From the NCBI GenBank assembly GCA_964634615.1, contig CAZWLQ010000017.1, positions 1 to 16,262 on the forward strand: a stretch of 16,262 nt of DNA, given 5' to 3'. The notes beneath the pieces were generated by a model. That model had not been told where the DNA came from. It did no database searches and saw only the letters and a list, made by a program, of their open reading frames with translations. A program made the position numbers and the translations under genes. Positions within the stretch are counted from its first letter, which is position 1. Every line of letters begins with the position of its first letter. This stretch comes from EsbW-18 sp964634615 (GTDB taxonomy: Bacteria; Patescibacteriota; Minisyncoccia; Phycocordibacterales; EsbW-18). Positions 7,264 to 13,701 of this stretch are shown here, piece after piece.

Positions 7264-7311
7264 CAAAAAGGAAAAGAAGACCGCCCCGGCGCAAGAATCT
7301 GCGTCGGAGCG
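7264..7311 (-). terminator. Intrinsic terminator of the cassette B operon
   Basis: On the minus strand a 12-bp arm (7311-7300) pairs with 7293-7282 (one A-C mismatch, one T-G) around the 6-nt loop GATTCT. It is followed by a pyrimidine tract, TCTTCTTTTCCTTTTT (7279-7264). It begins 25 nt after the stop of the last cassette gene (7337) and insulates it from the TraD-like gene, which reads in the same direction. Confidence 0.85.
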
Positions 7312-7336
7312 TTGGTCGCCCTTTGAAACTTGAGAA

Positions 7337-7594
7337 CTACTCGTCGCCGGCCTCACGACACAGATGGAGTCCGACCTTGAGTCGGACGAACACCCAGTCC
7401 TGACCCGCAGCCACCTCAACCGAGATGGTGGGCGGAATCAAGTCGTCATGCTCGACGTCTCCGCCCTCGCGAATCTTTCGGCGAAGTTCCAGGGGAAGGG
7501 CCTCCAGATCGAGGCCGTCGTTCGCAATGGAGTCGACGTCGAGAATCGCTCTCAACCTCAAGGGCTTCCGTGCCGACTTCTTGGACTTACCCAT
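7337..7594 (-). CDS. Cassette B third gene, hypothetical protein (85 aa)
   Basis: No family recognised. A basic N-terminus (MGKSKKSARKPLRLRA) leads to an acidic middle (IANDGLDLEALPLELRRKIREGGDVEHDD) and a beta-like C-terminal half (ISVEVAAGQDWVFVRLKVGLHLC). It is small and soluble with no export signal. Its ATG overlaps the stop of the preceding gene by 8 nt. No separate Shine-Dalgarno is seen, so translation is probably coupled. The next downstream element is the cassette terminator, so this is the last gene of a three-gene operon. Confidence 0.65.
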   Translation of the reverse strand: MGKSKKSARKPLRLRAILDVDSIANDGLDLEALPLELRRKIREGGDVEHDDLIPPTISVEVAAGQDWVFVRLKVGLHLCREAGDE

Positions 7595-7883
7595 GAGACA
7601 CCCGTACGCGCGACGTCACCCGATACTTCCTGCAGTCATTTGAGTCGTCGAAGAGCGTTGCCGTGTAGCCGTAGGGATGAGCGGCAGCCCGAGCCATCAT
7701 GTCCACCCCCGCGAGTTCCGCGGGAGTGGTTTTGACTCCTACCCACAGGGGCTCCACAGGTTCGAACTTGAGGTTCTTCTCGTCACCAGAAAAGAAGTTG
7801 AGCCATCCCCTGTGGTACTGGATGACTACACCTTCCTTCATGACAAAGGTTTGTGGTTGTTCGGAAAGCATCGGTTCAGTCAC
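7587..7883 (-). CDS. Cassette B second gene, hypothetical protein (98 aa)
   Basis: Starts with GTG at 7883, which overlaps the upstream TGA (GTGA). GGAGG seven bases before it supports this start over the internal ATG at codon 5. The protein is soluble and beta-rich in appearance (MKEGVVIQYHRGWLNFF, then FEPVEPLWVGVKT) and ends in an Asp/Arg-rich stretch with DDSNDCRKYRV. No known family recognised. The tight overlaps on both sides suggest the three products are made in fixed proportion and perhaps form one complex. Confidence 0.65.
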   Translation of the reverse strand: MTEPMLSEQPQTFVMKEGVVIQYHRGWLNFFSGDEKNLKFEPVEPLWVGVKTTPAELAGVDMMARAAAHPYGYTATLFDDSNDCRKYRVTSRVRVSHG

Positions 7884-8185
7884 TTCTTCACCTCCGAATG
7901 ATTGTTGCGAACGCCGACGTTGAGCTCCGGACGAACCCGAAACTCCATCGAATTGAGTTCCCTGTGTCGCCTCACCTCGTACCCGCCCTTGAGGAATGTC
8001 GCCTCGAGGATGTCGAGTGTTTCCTCTTTGATGGATACGCCGTCAAGTGGGACGAAGAACCGTCCCCAGTGATCGAGTTCCCCTTGGATTTTCTTCACGA
8101 GGATTCTTGCATGTCTCTGCACCTCGTCGTGAATCTCGTGCGTTGAAAGCGCACTCCTTTCGAGAGGTATTGCCTTGACCGTCAT
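7880..8185 (-). CDS. Cassette B first gene, hypothetical protein (101 aa)
   Basis: No family recognised. The sequence is mostly charged helix (STHEIHDEVQRHARILVKKI), then GRFFVPLDGVSIKEETLDILEATFL and a basic tail rich in Arg/Glu. No signal or membrane segment. The start is firm: a full AAGGAGG at 8190-8196 lies 4 nt before the ATG, and a consensus promoter (8259-8287) lies 74 nt upstream. It is the leader gene of a three-gene overlapping operon with a dedicated terminator. G+C content and Shine-Dalgarno use differ from the flanking conserved genes. Confidence 0.7.
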   Translation of the reverse strand: MTVKAIPLERSALSTHEIHDEVQRHARILVKKIQGELDHWGRFFVPLDGVSIKEETLDILEATFLKGGYEVRRHRELNSMEFRVRPELNVGVRNNHSEVKK

Positions 8186-8258
8186 TCGACCTCCTTGGGA
8201 TTGCTGCTTGCTTCGTTGTATGGAAGAAACGTCAAGCGACGATTATTTTCTGAAGCTA

Positions 8259-8287
8259 TTTATACCAAAATATTTTTGATTCGTCAA
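8259..8287 (-). promoter_or_regulatory. Sigma70-type promoter of the cassette B operon
   Basis: Minus strand TTGACG (8287-8282), a 17-nt spacer and TATAAA (8264-8259), the same -35 and spacing as cassette A. The -35 starts 13 nt after the stop of the GH-like gene (8300). The 12-mer AAGAAACGTCAA seen over the cassette A -35 (2027-2038) recurs in this leader at 8224-8235. Confidence 0.75.
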
Positions 8288-8299
8288 CCTCAACCGACG

Positions 8300-9583
8300 T
8301 TACTCGCTGGTTGATGACGTAGGAATGCTGTCAGTATTGAGTGCCGCTTTTGTGTACGTGTTACCCGCATCCCACAGAGCCCAACTGTCGAGCCCCGCAT
8401 CGTAGGTTGCTTGCATCTGTGCGCGAACCATCTCCGGTGTGTACGTTGCGCCCAAATCAAAGTCTTGGAGCCAGGGGCGGAGCTGATCGGGAGAAATGAC
8501 CCCTCGTCCCTTCTTCGCTTGCGTTCGTGCCAAAACAACATCGGTCGATGTGCTGTTTGATGTCAAAGAATCGCTCATCACACGTGCACGTCGCACCGCG
8601 GTATCCATTGAATATTTAACAATCTCGTATGGTTGTGTCGCAGGTTTTGTGATGCCGATAAATCCAGAGTTGTAGTGGGACGGGTACACCATCGGCATCA
8701 CGTAGTCGAAGTATGGAAGCGCGCGCTCAATCACCTGGCCAATACCCAAGTCATCGGTGTTGGTGGTGGTGTAGCCAAAAAGATCCACCGACAGTGCCGG
8801 CGACTCATCGAAATCATCAAATGGTTCGGAGAGTTCGGCATAGAGATGGGCAAAGAAGCTTTCGAGCACGTCTGCTTTCGGCTTTCCACCCGAAAGTGTA
8901 AATGCGATGTCCTTCATGTTGCCGTCTGATGGATAGCGCACGTAGTCGTAGTTGATTTCGTCGAATCCAATACGGTAGCTTTCTTTGGAGAGCTCAACGA
9001 CGTAGTCCCAGTAGGCATGCGCGCCGACATCAATGAACGACAATCCTTTGTAATCTTTCCACACGGTGCCATCGGATTCTTTCTTCACCGCGAGTTCTGG
9101 GTGGAGTTTTGTATAGTAGGGATCTTGGAAAACCGTAATGCGCCCAATCACATAGATATTCTTTTCGTGAAGGAGCTTGATGAACTCTTTCATGTCTCGC
9201 GCACCACAGTCGGGAGAGACCGAATCAGCAAGTATAGGATTGTCAGTGGTGAATGCGATGCGTCCCGTGAAATCTTTAATATCGATTAAAATCGAATTCA
9301 ATTCTGTTTCGTCAACGAGCGCAACTAACTTGTCACGGAAAGACGGAGTTCCGACCACACACTGCGACATGTAGATGGTCTTCACCGACTCCGGCGTTTC
9401 GATATGCGCGACTTCGGGGACTTTTGGCTTTTCTAAGATTGGCAAAATATCAAGGACGCTCTTGTCGCCTTTTGAATACGTTGATGCGCCAACATGAGGA
9501 AGTGCAACAAAAACAACAATGAGAAGCGCGAGCGCTCCTGCACCAACAATGCCTTTGTGTTTGTGCCGCTTCAGTTGTTCCAT
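8300..9583 (-). CDS. Membrane-anchored putative glycoside hydrolase (DUF4015/COG1306-like)
   Basis: 427 aa from ATG 9583. A basic start (MEQLKRHKHKG) precedes one hydrophobic helix (about 11-30), then a short linker and a TIM-barrel-like domain to near the C-terminus. Family-like signatures are SVKTIYMSQ, NSILIDIKDFTGRIAF, KNIYVIGRITVFQDPYY, GFDEINYDYVRYPSDG and YVMPMVYPSHY. The conserved acidic residues in these suggest a carbohydrate-active enzyme, but its substrate is unproven. Expected location is the outer face of the cytoplasmic membrane. A longer frame starts at 9637, but its first 18 codons overlap a good promoter (9595-9623), so the shorter start is preferred. No terminator follows. 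Cassette B's promoter begins directly after the stop. Confidence 0.8.
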   Translation of the reverse strand: MEQLKRHKHKGIVGAGALALLIVVFVALPHVGASTYSKGDKSVLDILPILEKPKVPEVAHIETPESVKTIYMSQCVVGTPSFRDKLVALVDETELNSILIDIKDFTGRIAFTTDNPILADSVSPDCGARDMKEFIKLLHEKNIYVIGRITVFQDPYYTKLHPELAVKKESDGTVWKDYKGLSFIDVGAHAYWDYVVELSKESYRIGFDEINYDYVRYPSDGNMKDIAFTLSGGKPKADVLESFFAHLYAELSEPFDDFDESPALSVDLFGYTTTNTDDLGIGQVIERALPYFDYVMPMVYPSHYNSGFIGITKPATQPYEIVKYSMDTAVRRARVMSDSLTSNSTSTDVVLARTQAKKGRGVISPDQLRPWLQDFDLGATYTPEMVRAQMQATYDAGLDSWALWDAGNTYTKAALNTDSIPTSSTSE

Positions 9584-9594
9584 GCGTATACGGA

Positions 9595-9623
9595 AGTATA
9601 CAGAGCGTGCGGTGTTTTTCCAA
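9595..9623 (-). promoter_or_regulatory. Promoter of the GH-like gene
   Basis: Minus strand TTGGAA (9623-9618), a 17-nt spacer and TATACT (9600-9595). The +1 is expected near 9588, leaving only about 5 nt before ATG 9583. This is close to leaderless and supports the shorter start. Confidence 0.6.
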
Positions 9624-9711
9624 AATTTTGAGTCCATGTGACAAAGATTGCGAGACTATGTTAGTGTGTCGGTAGACAGTACAAAAACAGTTCAACCCTG
9701 GAGGAAACTGC

Positions 9712-9881
9712 ATGCGTGTAGGACAAGGGACGGCGGCGCGTGTGGCGCCACCTCAAGAGGTGCACGTATCGATCCGAGGCGCGGTTCTGAACGCGCTTGT
9801 GGAAGCAGGTCTGCACGGCGAGACCCGAAGCAGACTGCACAAGCGTCTCTCGATGCTTGCTCCCGAGGACATCGATCGCGC
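9712..9881 (+). CDS. Cassette E hypothetical protein, 3' end lost in the gap
   Basis: 56 residues are visible before the run of N. GGAGG (9698-9702 region) lies 7 nt before ATG 9712. The fragment is Ala/Arg/Leu-rich and helical (SIRGAVLNALVEAGLHGETRSRLHKRLS, then MLAPEDIDR). It resembles the cassette genes in G+C and Shine-Dalgarno strength. The open frame appears to continue past the gap only because N is translated as X. Bases from 9982 belong to rsmI on the other strand. No family recognised and no clear promoter found. Confidence 0.55.
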
Positions 9882-9981
9882 NNNNNNNNNNNNNNNNNNN
9901 NNNNNNNNNNNNNNNNNNNNNNNNNNNNNNNNNNNNNNNNNNNNNNNNNNNNNNNNNNNNNNNNNNNNNNNNNNNNNNNNN
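9882..9981. other. Scaffold gap of exactly 100 N
   Basis: A run of precisely 100 N is the customary placeholder for a gap of unknown length, so true distance is not known. It removes the 3' ends of both the cassette E gene (plus strand) and rsmI (minus strand). Confidence 0.97.
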
Positions 9982-10565
9982 AAGATCTTCGTGATCTCTC
10001 TCGCAATCGAGACCTTTCGTTCCGCCGATCCGAATTCATTAAGTTCGCCCAAGAGTTTGATGATGCGGTGCGGAGATTCGTACATCACCACCGCGCGCTC
10101 TGTTTCTGCAATCTCTTTGTGCAATGTCTGTCGTCCTTTCTTGTGCGGAAGGAATCCGAGGAACAAAAATTCTGTTTCGGTGATGCCTGCAATCGAAAGT
10201 GCTGCGGTAAGCGCCGACGGACCTGGGATTGCGACGATCTTTGTGTCAGGCTTCTCTTCGCGCACATGCATAACCACGAATCCTCCCGGATCAGAGATGC
10301 CAGGCGTCCCTGCATCAGATACCAGCGCCACATCCTTCCCTTCAGAAAGGATTGTTACGACGAGTTTTGCCTTGCCACGCTCGGTGCGCGCGTTCAAGGA
10401 CATCAATCGGGTCGGGATATCATACTTTTCACACAATCGTTTTGTGACGCGTGTATCTTCACAAAAGATGACGTTCACCTCTTTGAGAATACGAACGGCG
10501 CGGAAGGTCACATCTTCAAGATTTCCAATTGGAGTTCCGATGACGTAGAGGGTGGCGGGTTGCAT
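9982..10565 (-). CDS. rsmI: 16S rRNA (cytidine-1402-2'-O)-methyltransferase, 3' truncated by gap
   Basis: RsmI uses S-adenosylmethionine to 2'-O-methylate C1402 of 16S rRNA in the decoding centre. 194 residues are visible: the N-terminal TLYVIGTPIGNLEDVT (5-20), CEDTR (35-39), LVSDAGTPGISDPGG (81-95), IPGPSALTAALS and the C-terminal REITK that marks the family. Perhaps the last 25-40 residues fall in the N gap. The order of motifs is that of the tetrapyrrole-methylase fold, with the GTPIGN and SDAGTP loops shaping the cofactor site. It is transcribed divergently from cassette C. Its -10 box is 7 nt before ATG 10565 with no Shine-Dalgarno, so its mRNA is probably leaderless. Confidence 0.93.
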
Positions 10566-10572
10566 GAAGGCC

Positions 10573-10600
10573 AGTGTACCGTCGAACCATCAAAAAGCAA
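10573..10600 (-). promoter_or_regulatory. Predicted leaderless promoter of rsmI
   Basis: Minus strand TTGCTT (10600-10595), a 16-nt spacer and TACACT (10578-10573), with 7 nt to ATG 10565, so +1 should be at or one base before the start codon. Confidence 0.55.
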
Positions 10601-10605
10601 TTTGA

Positions 10606-10634
10606 TTGACGCTCCGTCAAAAGAAGTGTAGAGT
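10606..10634 (+). promoter_or_regulatory. Sigma70-type promoter of cassette C
   Basis: TTGACG (10606-10611), a 17-nt spacer and TAGAGT (10629-10634), the same -35 and spacing as cassettes A and B. The -35 is also the left arm of the inverted repeat TTGACG-CTC-CGTCAA (10606-10620), a possible operator. Transcription should start near 10641, giving a leader of about 54 nt. Confidence 0.65.
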
Positions 10635-10664
10635 GCTCGTCAGGATAGAACACAAACGCAGGTA

Positions 10665-10682
10665 TTCTCCCGGGAGGGAGAA
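10665..10682 (+). promoter_or_regulatory. Leader hairpin immediately before the cassette C ribosome site
   Basis: TTCTCCC (10665-10671) pairs perfectly with GGGAGAA (10676-10682) around GGGA, a GNRA-type tetraloop. The AAGGA ribosome site (10682-10686) starts on its last base and lies 8 nt before ATG 10695. Such a stem can stabilise the mRNA 5' end. Part of the right arm itself resembles a Shine-Dalgarno. Confidence 0.65.
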
Positions 10683-10694
10683 AGGAAACACGCC

Positions 10695-11336
10695 ATGTCT
10701 CGCAGCAAGATTTTTGCCGCAGTCGCCATCGCCCTCCTGTGTCTCGGCACGTCGCCGGCCAACGCGCAGGAACTGGGCTTGCAGGGGCGCCCAATCGGGT
10801 TCTCCAGCCGCATCAATTTCGGCCTGGTTGGTGGGAGTGGCTACGATATCGGCCCCTTGGCGAACGTGGAGCTGGGGTACAACACCGCTCACACCCGAAG
10901 CAAGCTTCTTCTTGGGGGTAGCAACGCCTCCAAGAAGCAGACTGATGGATCGTCCTACAACATCACAGGGCGGTCTCAGTACGATTTCTCAAAGAGTGGC
11001 TCCGTGGGTGTCGGACTCCTCTACGGTTGCTTCGTAGGAGAAGCGTTCGACTCATGTGCGTTGCGTGCTGAGATGTTTGTATGTCTCCGCACCTGGACGC
11101 AAGAGTTCTGCGGAGGAGGCGTCGCTTCCCTCATCGACGACCACGACCTGGGAGGATTGAGTTTCAGCTGGGAATACGAGTTCCGGCGGTCTCACTACAT
11201 CAAGTTGAACTTAACCTCTGCTCGAAGTCGAATCCAGGGCGTCGCCGGGATGCCGGGGTTTGACGGAGTCACTGGGATGAGTGACGAGTTCGTCGGGACC
11301 GGGAACTACGCCGCCCTCTACGGCAAGAGTTGGTAG
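10695..11336 (+). CDS. Cassette C secreted beta-rich protein (213 aa)
   Basis: A clear Sec signal peptide covers residues 1-24 (hydrophobic AAVAIALLCLG, cleavage after PANA). The mature chain is Gly/Ser/aromatic-rich with alternating polar and hydrophobic residues (SSRINFGLVGG, NVELGYNTAH, SGSVGVGLLYG, GGLSFSWEYEF, HYIKLNLTSA) and ends in Trp. That pattern resembles a small outer-membrane beta-barrel. Four or more cysteines (CFVGEAFDSC, FVCL, EFCG) suggest disulphides. No family recognised. If the host is a monoderm candidate-phyla cell, as the rest suggests, a barrel-like protein would be unexpected. It may be an extracellular beta-sandwich instead. Start chosen from AAGGA at 8 nt and the signal peptide. 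It is flanked by its own promoter and terminator. Confidence 0.75.
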   Translation: MSRSKIFAAVAIALLCLGTSPANAQELGLQGRPIGFSSRINFGLVGGSGYDIGPLANVELGYNTAHTRSKLLLGGSNASKKQTDGSSYNITGRSQYDFSKSGSVGVGLLYGCFVGEAFDSCALRAEMFVCLRTWTQEFCGGGVASLIDDHDLGGLSFSWEYEFRRSHYIKLNLTSARSRIQGVAGMPGFDGVTGMSDEFVGTGNYAALYGKSW

Positions 11337-11357
11337 ATTCTGCTCACCTGCACCACC

Positions 11358-11396
11358 GCGCCGTCCCGCACTCCGGGACGGCGCTTTCACATTTCA
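11358..11396 (+). terminator. Intrinsic terminator of cassette C
   Basis: A perfect 11-bp stem, GCGCCGTCCCG (11358-11368) with 11374-11384, has a 5-nt loop CACTC and is followed by TTTCACATTTC. It lies 21 nt after the stop. The T-tract is interrupted but the stem is very stable. It separates the cassette from the Mpl-like gene. Confidence 0.85.
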
Positions 11397-11414
11397 TATA
11401 AGAAAAGCGCCCTG

Positions 11415-11423
11415 TGCTACAAT
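11415..11423 (+). promoter_or_regulatory. Extended -10 promoter giving a leaderless Mpl-like mRNA
   Basis: TG-C-TACAAT (11415-11423) is 7 nt before ATG 11431, so +1 falls at 11430-11431. No clear -35 at 17 nt. It lies just after the cassette C terminator. Confidence 0.6.
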
Positions 11424-11430
11424 TCACCCG

Positions 11431-12870
11431 ATGAAAAAGGCACATTTTGTGGGCATCTGTGGGGTTGGTATGAGCGCCACCGCAATCCTTCTCAAAGAAA
11501 AAGGATGGTCGATCACCGGCTCCGACGCTGGCTGCTACGAGCCGATCAAAGGATATCTCACCACACACGGCATCCCTTTTGCTGACAGCTTCTCTACTTC
11601 AAACATTCCTTCTGATGTTGATCTTGTTGTTGGCGGCGGAAGCGCAAAGCTCGCTGACAATGAAGAGATTGTGTACGCGCGCGAGCACAATATTCCGGTC
11701 ACAACATTTGCTGAACTGCTCGCTGATATTTCACGTGATCAAGAAACAATCCTCGTTGTCGGCAGCTACGGCAAATCGACGATGAGTTCACTCCTTGCAC
11801 GATGTCTTGCCGAGAACGGAAAAGATCCGAGCTGGTTCACCGGCGCTCCCCCCCTCGGCCATAGCCCGGCCACGGGCGAGGCAGTTGGCGGTGGTCTTGC
11901 ATCACATTTGGGCAAAGGACGATTCTTTGTTGTTGAAGCTGATGAGTATCCGACATCCGGAATCGATAAGCGCTCGAAGTTTCTCCATTTCAGAGCTGAC
12001 AACATCATGCTCATTGCAGGAGAGCATGACCACGTCAACGTTTTCCCTACCCACGAAAGCTATCTTGCTCCATTCAAAGAGCTGCTATCGCACGTTCCAG
12101 AGAACGGCACCATCACCGCGTGCATCAACGCGGGCGGCGTCGCTGAACTAGTTGAACCTCACCAAGAAAAAACAATCACCTATGGGCTTCACGCTCATGG
12201 AAATCCTGTCTGGAGCGCACGCGATATCACTCGTGGAGAAATGACGACCGCGGTCATCACCAAAAACAGTGAGAACATCTGCACCATTACCACAAGTCTC
12301 CTTGGTGATCACAATATCGAAAACATCGTCGGTGCTGCTGCATTTTTGATCGGTCGAAATATTCTTACACCTGAAGAATTCGTACGAGGTGTCGCCGCGT
12401 TCAAAGGTGTTGCACGACGGTTGGAGAAAAAAACTGAACGCTCACAGGTTCCGGTGTATGACGGTTACGGCTCGTCGGTTGATAAAGCAAGAGCGGCAAT
12501 TGCCGCAATCCGAGCGCACTTCCCCGATCGACGTCTTGTGATCGTCTTTGAGCCACACACGTTTAGCTGGCGCAACCGTGCAATGCTCCATTGGTACGAC
12601 AACATTTTCACCGATGCGGCGATCACGCTTATCTATCACCCTGCAACGATCGGCGTCGGCAATCATGATCAAGCAAGCCACGAAGAGATTGTCGAACGCG
12701 TTCGCGCATCAGGTGCGCAAGCTGTGCCGATCAATACACCTGAAGAATGTCTCTCGAGACTTGAAGAGATCGTCGAGCCAAACGATATCGTACTCATGCT
12801 CACTTCAGGCCCAATGGACGGACTGGTCGAATCAATTCCAAAGATGATTGAAGAGAAATTCCCATTCTAG
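11431..12870 (+). CDS. Mur ligase family protein, Mpl-like (UDP-MurNAc-peptide ligase)
   Basis: 479 aa from ATG 11431. A longer frame from 11281 overlaps the cassette C gene and terminator and lacks homology. The N-terminal domain has GICGVGMSATAIL (8-20) and GSDAG, typical of MurC/Mpl. The ATP loop is GSYGKST (111-117) where GTxGKTT is usual. Then VEADEYP (168-174), DKRSKFLHFRAD and HDHVNVFP (199-206) match Mpl, which joins recycled murein tripeptide to UDP-MurNAc. In the C-terminal domain GVARRLE and IVFEPHTFSWRNR are kept, but the usual DDFAHHP is replaced by DGYGSSV. Mpl-like rather than MurC is favoured by DKRSKF and FEP. A biosynthetic role in peptidoglycan assembly cannot be excluded. 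The arginyl-transferase-like gene follows after 12 nt. Confidence 0.83.
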   Translation: MKKAHFVGICGVGMSATAILLKEKGWSITGSDAGCYEPIKGYLTTHGIPFADSFSTSNIPSDVDLVVGGGSAKLADNEEIVYAREHNIPVTTFAELLADISRDQETILVVGSYGKSTMSSLLARCLAENGKDPSWFTGAPPLGHSPATGEAVGGGLASHLGKGRFFVVEADEYPTSGIDKRSKFLHFRADNIMLIAGEHDHVNVFPTHESYLAPFKELLSHVPENGTITACINAGGVAELVEPHQEKTITYGLHAHGNPVWSARDITRGEMTTAVITKNSENICTITTSLLGDHNIENIVGAAAFLIGRNILTPEEFVRGVAAFKGVARRLEKKTERSQVPVYDGYGSSVDKARAAIAAIRAHFPDRRLVIVFEPHTFSWRNRAMLHWYDNIFTDAAITLIYHPATIGVGNHDQASHEEIVERVRASGAQAVPINTPEECLSRLEEIVEPNDIVLMLTSGPMDGLVESIPKMIEEKFPF

Positions 12871-12882
12871 CGCAGCATTCCC

Positions 12883-13638
12883 ATGAAGATTTTCAAAAGC
12901 GAATTTGCACATTCCTATAAAACCTATTCGTTTGGATACTGCGAATATGCAGAAGTTGAAGACGCTGACTCTTTCGCAGATGTCTATGCGGAAGGTTTTC
13001 TCCCCTATTCTGGCACCAAAGGTGTGAAGCGAACGTGCTATCTCGCGCGAAGCGCACGTGTCCGACTCGCTGATTTTTCTTTCTCGAGCGAGAATCGTCG
13101 TATCGCAAAACAATTTGATGGACAATTTACTAAACGATCAATTCCAATCGAAGAGTTTGATACGAATGACAAAACATTTCTCGCATTTTGTGCTGACTAT
13201 TTTTTGAAACGGCACGGCGAAGGCGTGATGCCCGAAGAGCGTCTCCGAACAATCCTCGACGCCGGATTTATTACACATATCGATGTCTACGAGACCAACG
13301 ACACTCGGATAGTTGGCTATGCGCTCATGGTGAACGATGTGACCATGAGTCACTTTTGGTTCTCGTTTTATGATTTGGAGTATGCATACAAATCACTTGG
13401 CATGTGGTTGATGCTCGACGCCGCTCGCACTGCGAAACAAGAAGGAAAGGAATATTTTTATGTCGGCACCGTGTATGGAGAGAAGGCGCTCTACAAAACC
13501 AATTTTGAAGCGCTCGAGTTCTTTGATGGTAACGTGTGGAACCGCGACATCAAACTCTTGAGGTCACTTGGTCGCCTTGATGCGGAACACGTTCACGACG
13601 GTATGGATCGCTGGAAAGAAACCCACGAACATTTTTAA
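12883..13638 (+). CDS. Arginyl/leucyl-tRNA-protein transferase-like GNAT protein
   Basis: 251 aa. The middle and end resemble ATE/Bpt, which transfer an amino acid from aminoacyl-tRNA to protein N-termini to mark them for degradation. RVRLADFSFSSENRRIAKQF stands where ATE has 'RV....F.PSRSQRR', and later FYDLEYAYKSLGMWLMLD and EGKEYFYVGTVYGEKALYKTNFEALE match the ATE pattern 'YDPEY..LSLG.Y..L' and 'G..YlYlGY.i.....M.YK..F.P'. The paired-cysteine N-terminal metal or cluster motif of true ATE is not seen; only Cys20 and Cys52 lie in the region. Substrate could be protein or, given the Mpl-like partner 12 nt upstream, a peptidoglycan precursor. Its start has no Shine-Dalgarno. It ends one base before the convergent cassette D terminator's T-tract. 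Confidence 0.7.
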   Translation: MKIFKSEFAHSYKTYSFGYCEYAEVEDADSFADVYAEGFLPYSGTKGVKRTCYLARSARVRLADFSFSSENRRIAKQFDGQFTKRSIPIEEFDTNDKTFLAFCADYFLKRHGEGVMPEERLRTILDAGFITHIDVYETNDTRIVGYALMVNDVTMSHFWFSFYDLEYAYKSLGMWLMLDAARTAKQEGKEYFYVGTVYGEKALYKTNFEALEFFDGNVWNRDIKLLRSLGRLDAEHVHDGMDRWKETHEHF

Positions 13639-13667
13639 AAAAGAAGGCCGCCCTAACAACAGGCGGC
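13637..13667 (-). terminator. Intrinsic terminator of cassette D
   Basis: On the minus strand GCCGCC (13667-13662) pairs with GGCGGC (13652-13647), with an added T-G pair, and is followed by CTTCTTTTTT. The right side, GGGCGGCCTTCTTTT, differs by one base from that of the cassette B terminator. It overlaps the stop of the convergent ATE-like gene and could serve it too, though the plus strand has no T-run. Confidence 0.82.
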
Positions 13668-13701
13668 ATTCGAGAAGAACCGGAACCGAAAACCATCTTC
13701 A

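Noticed and set aside
7220..7294. 25 extra N-terminal residues for the TraD-like protein
   Set aside because: The start lies inside the cassette B terminator hairpin, and the residues show no conserved features. ATG 7219 directly precedes the ATPase domain.
2027..8235. Shared 12-mer AAGAAACGTCAA upstream of cassettes A and B as a regulatory site
   Set aside because: A few 12-mer coincidences are expected in a window this size, and its position relative to the promoters differs, so it is kept only as a remark.
9648..10631. Plus-strand frame reading through the N gap
   Set aside because: N is translated as unknown residues. The right side is antisense to rsmI, whose family motifs are clear.
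11281..11430. 50-residue upstream extension of the Mpl-like protein
   Set aside because: It overlaps the cassette C gene and its terminator. The conserved Mur N-terminus begins right after ATG 11431.
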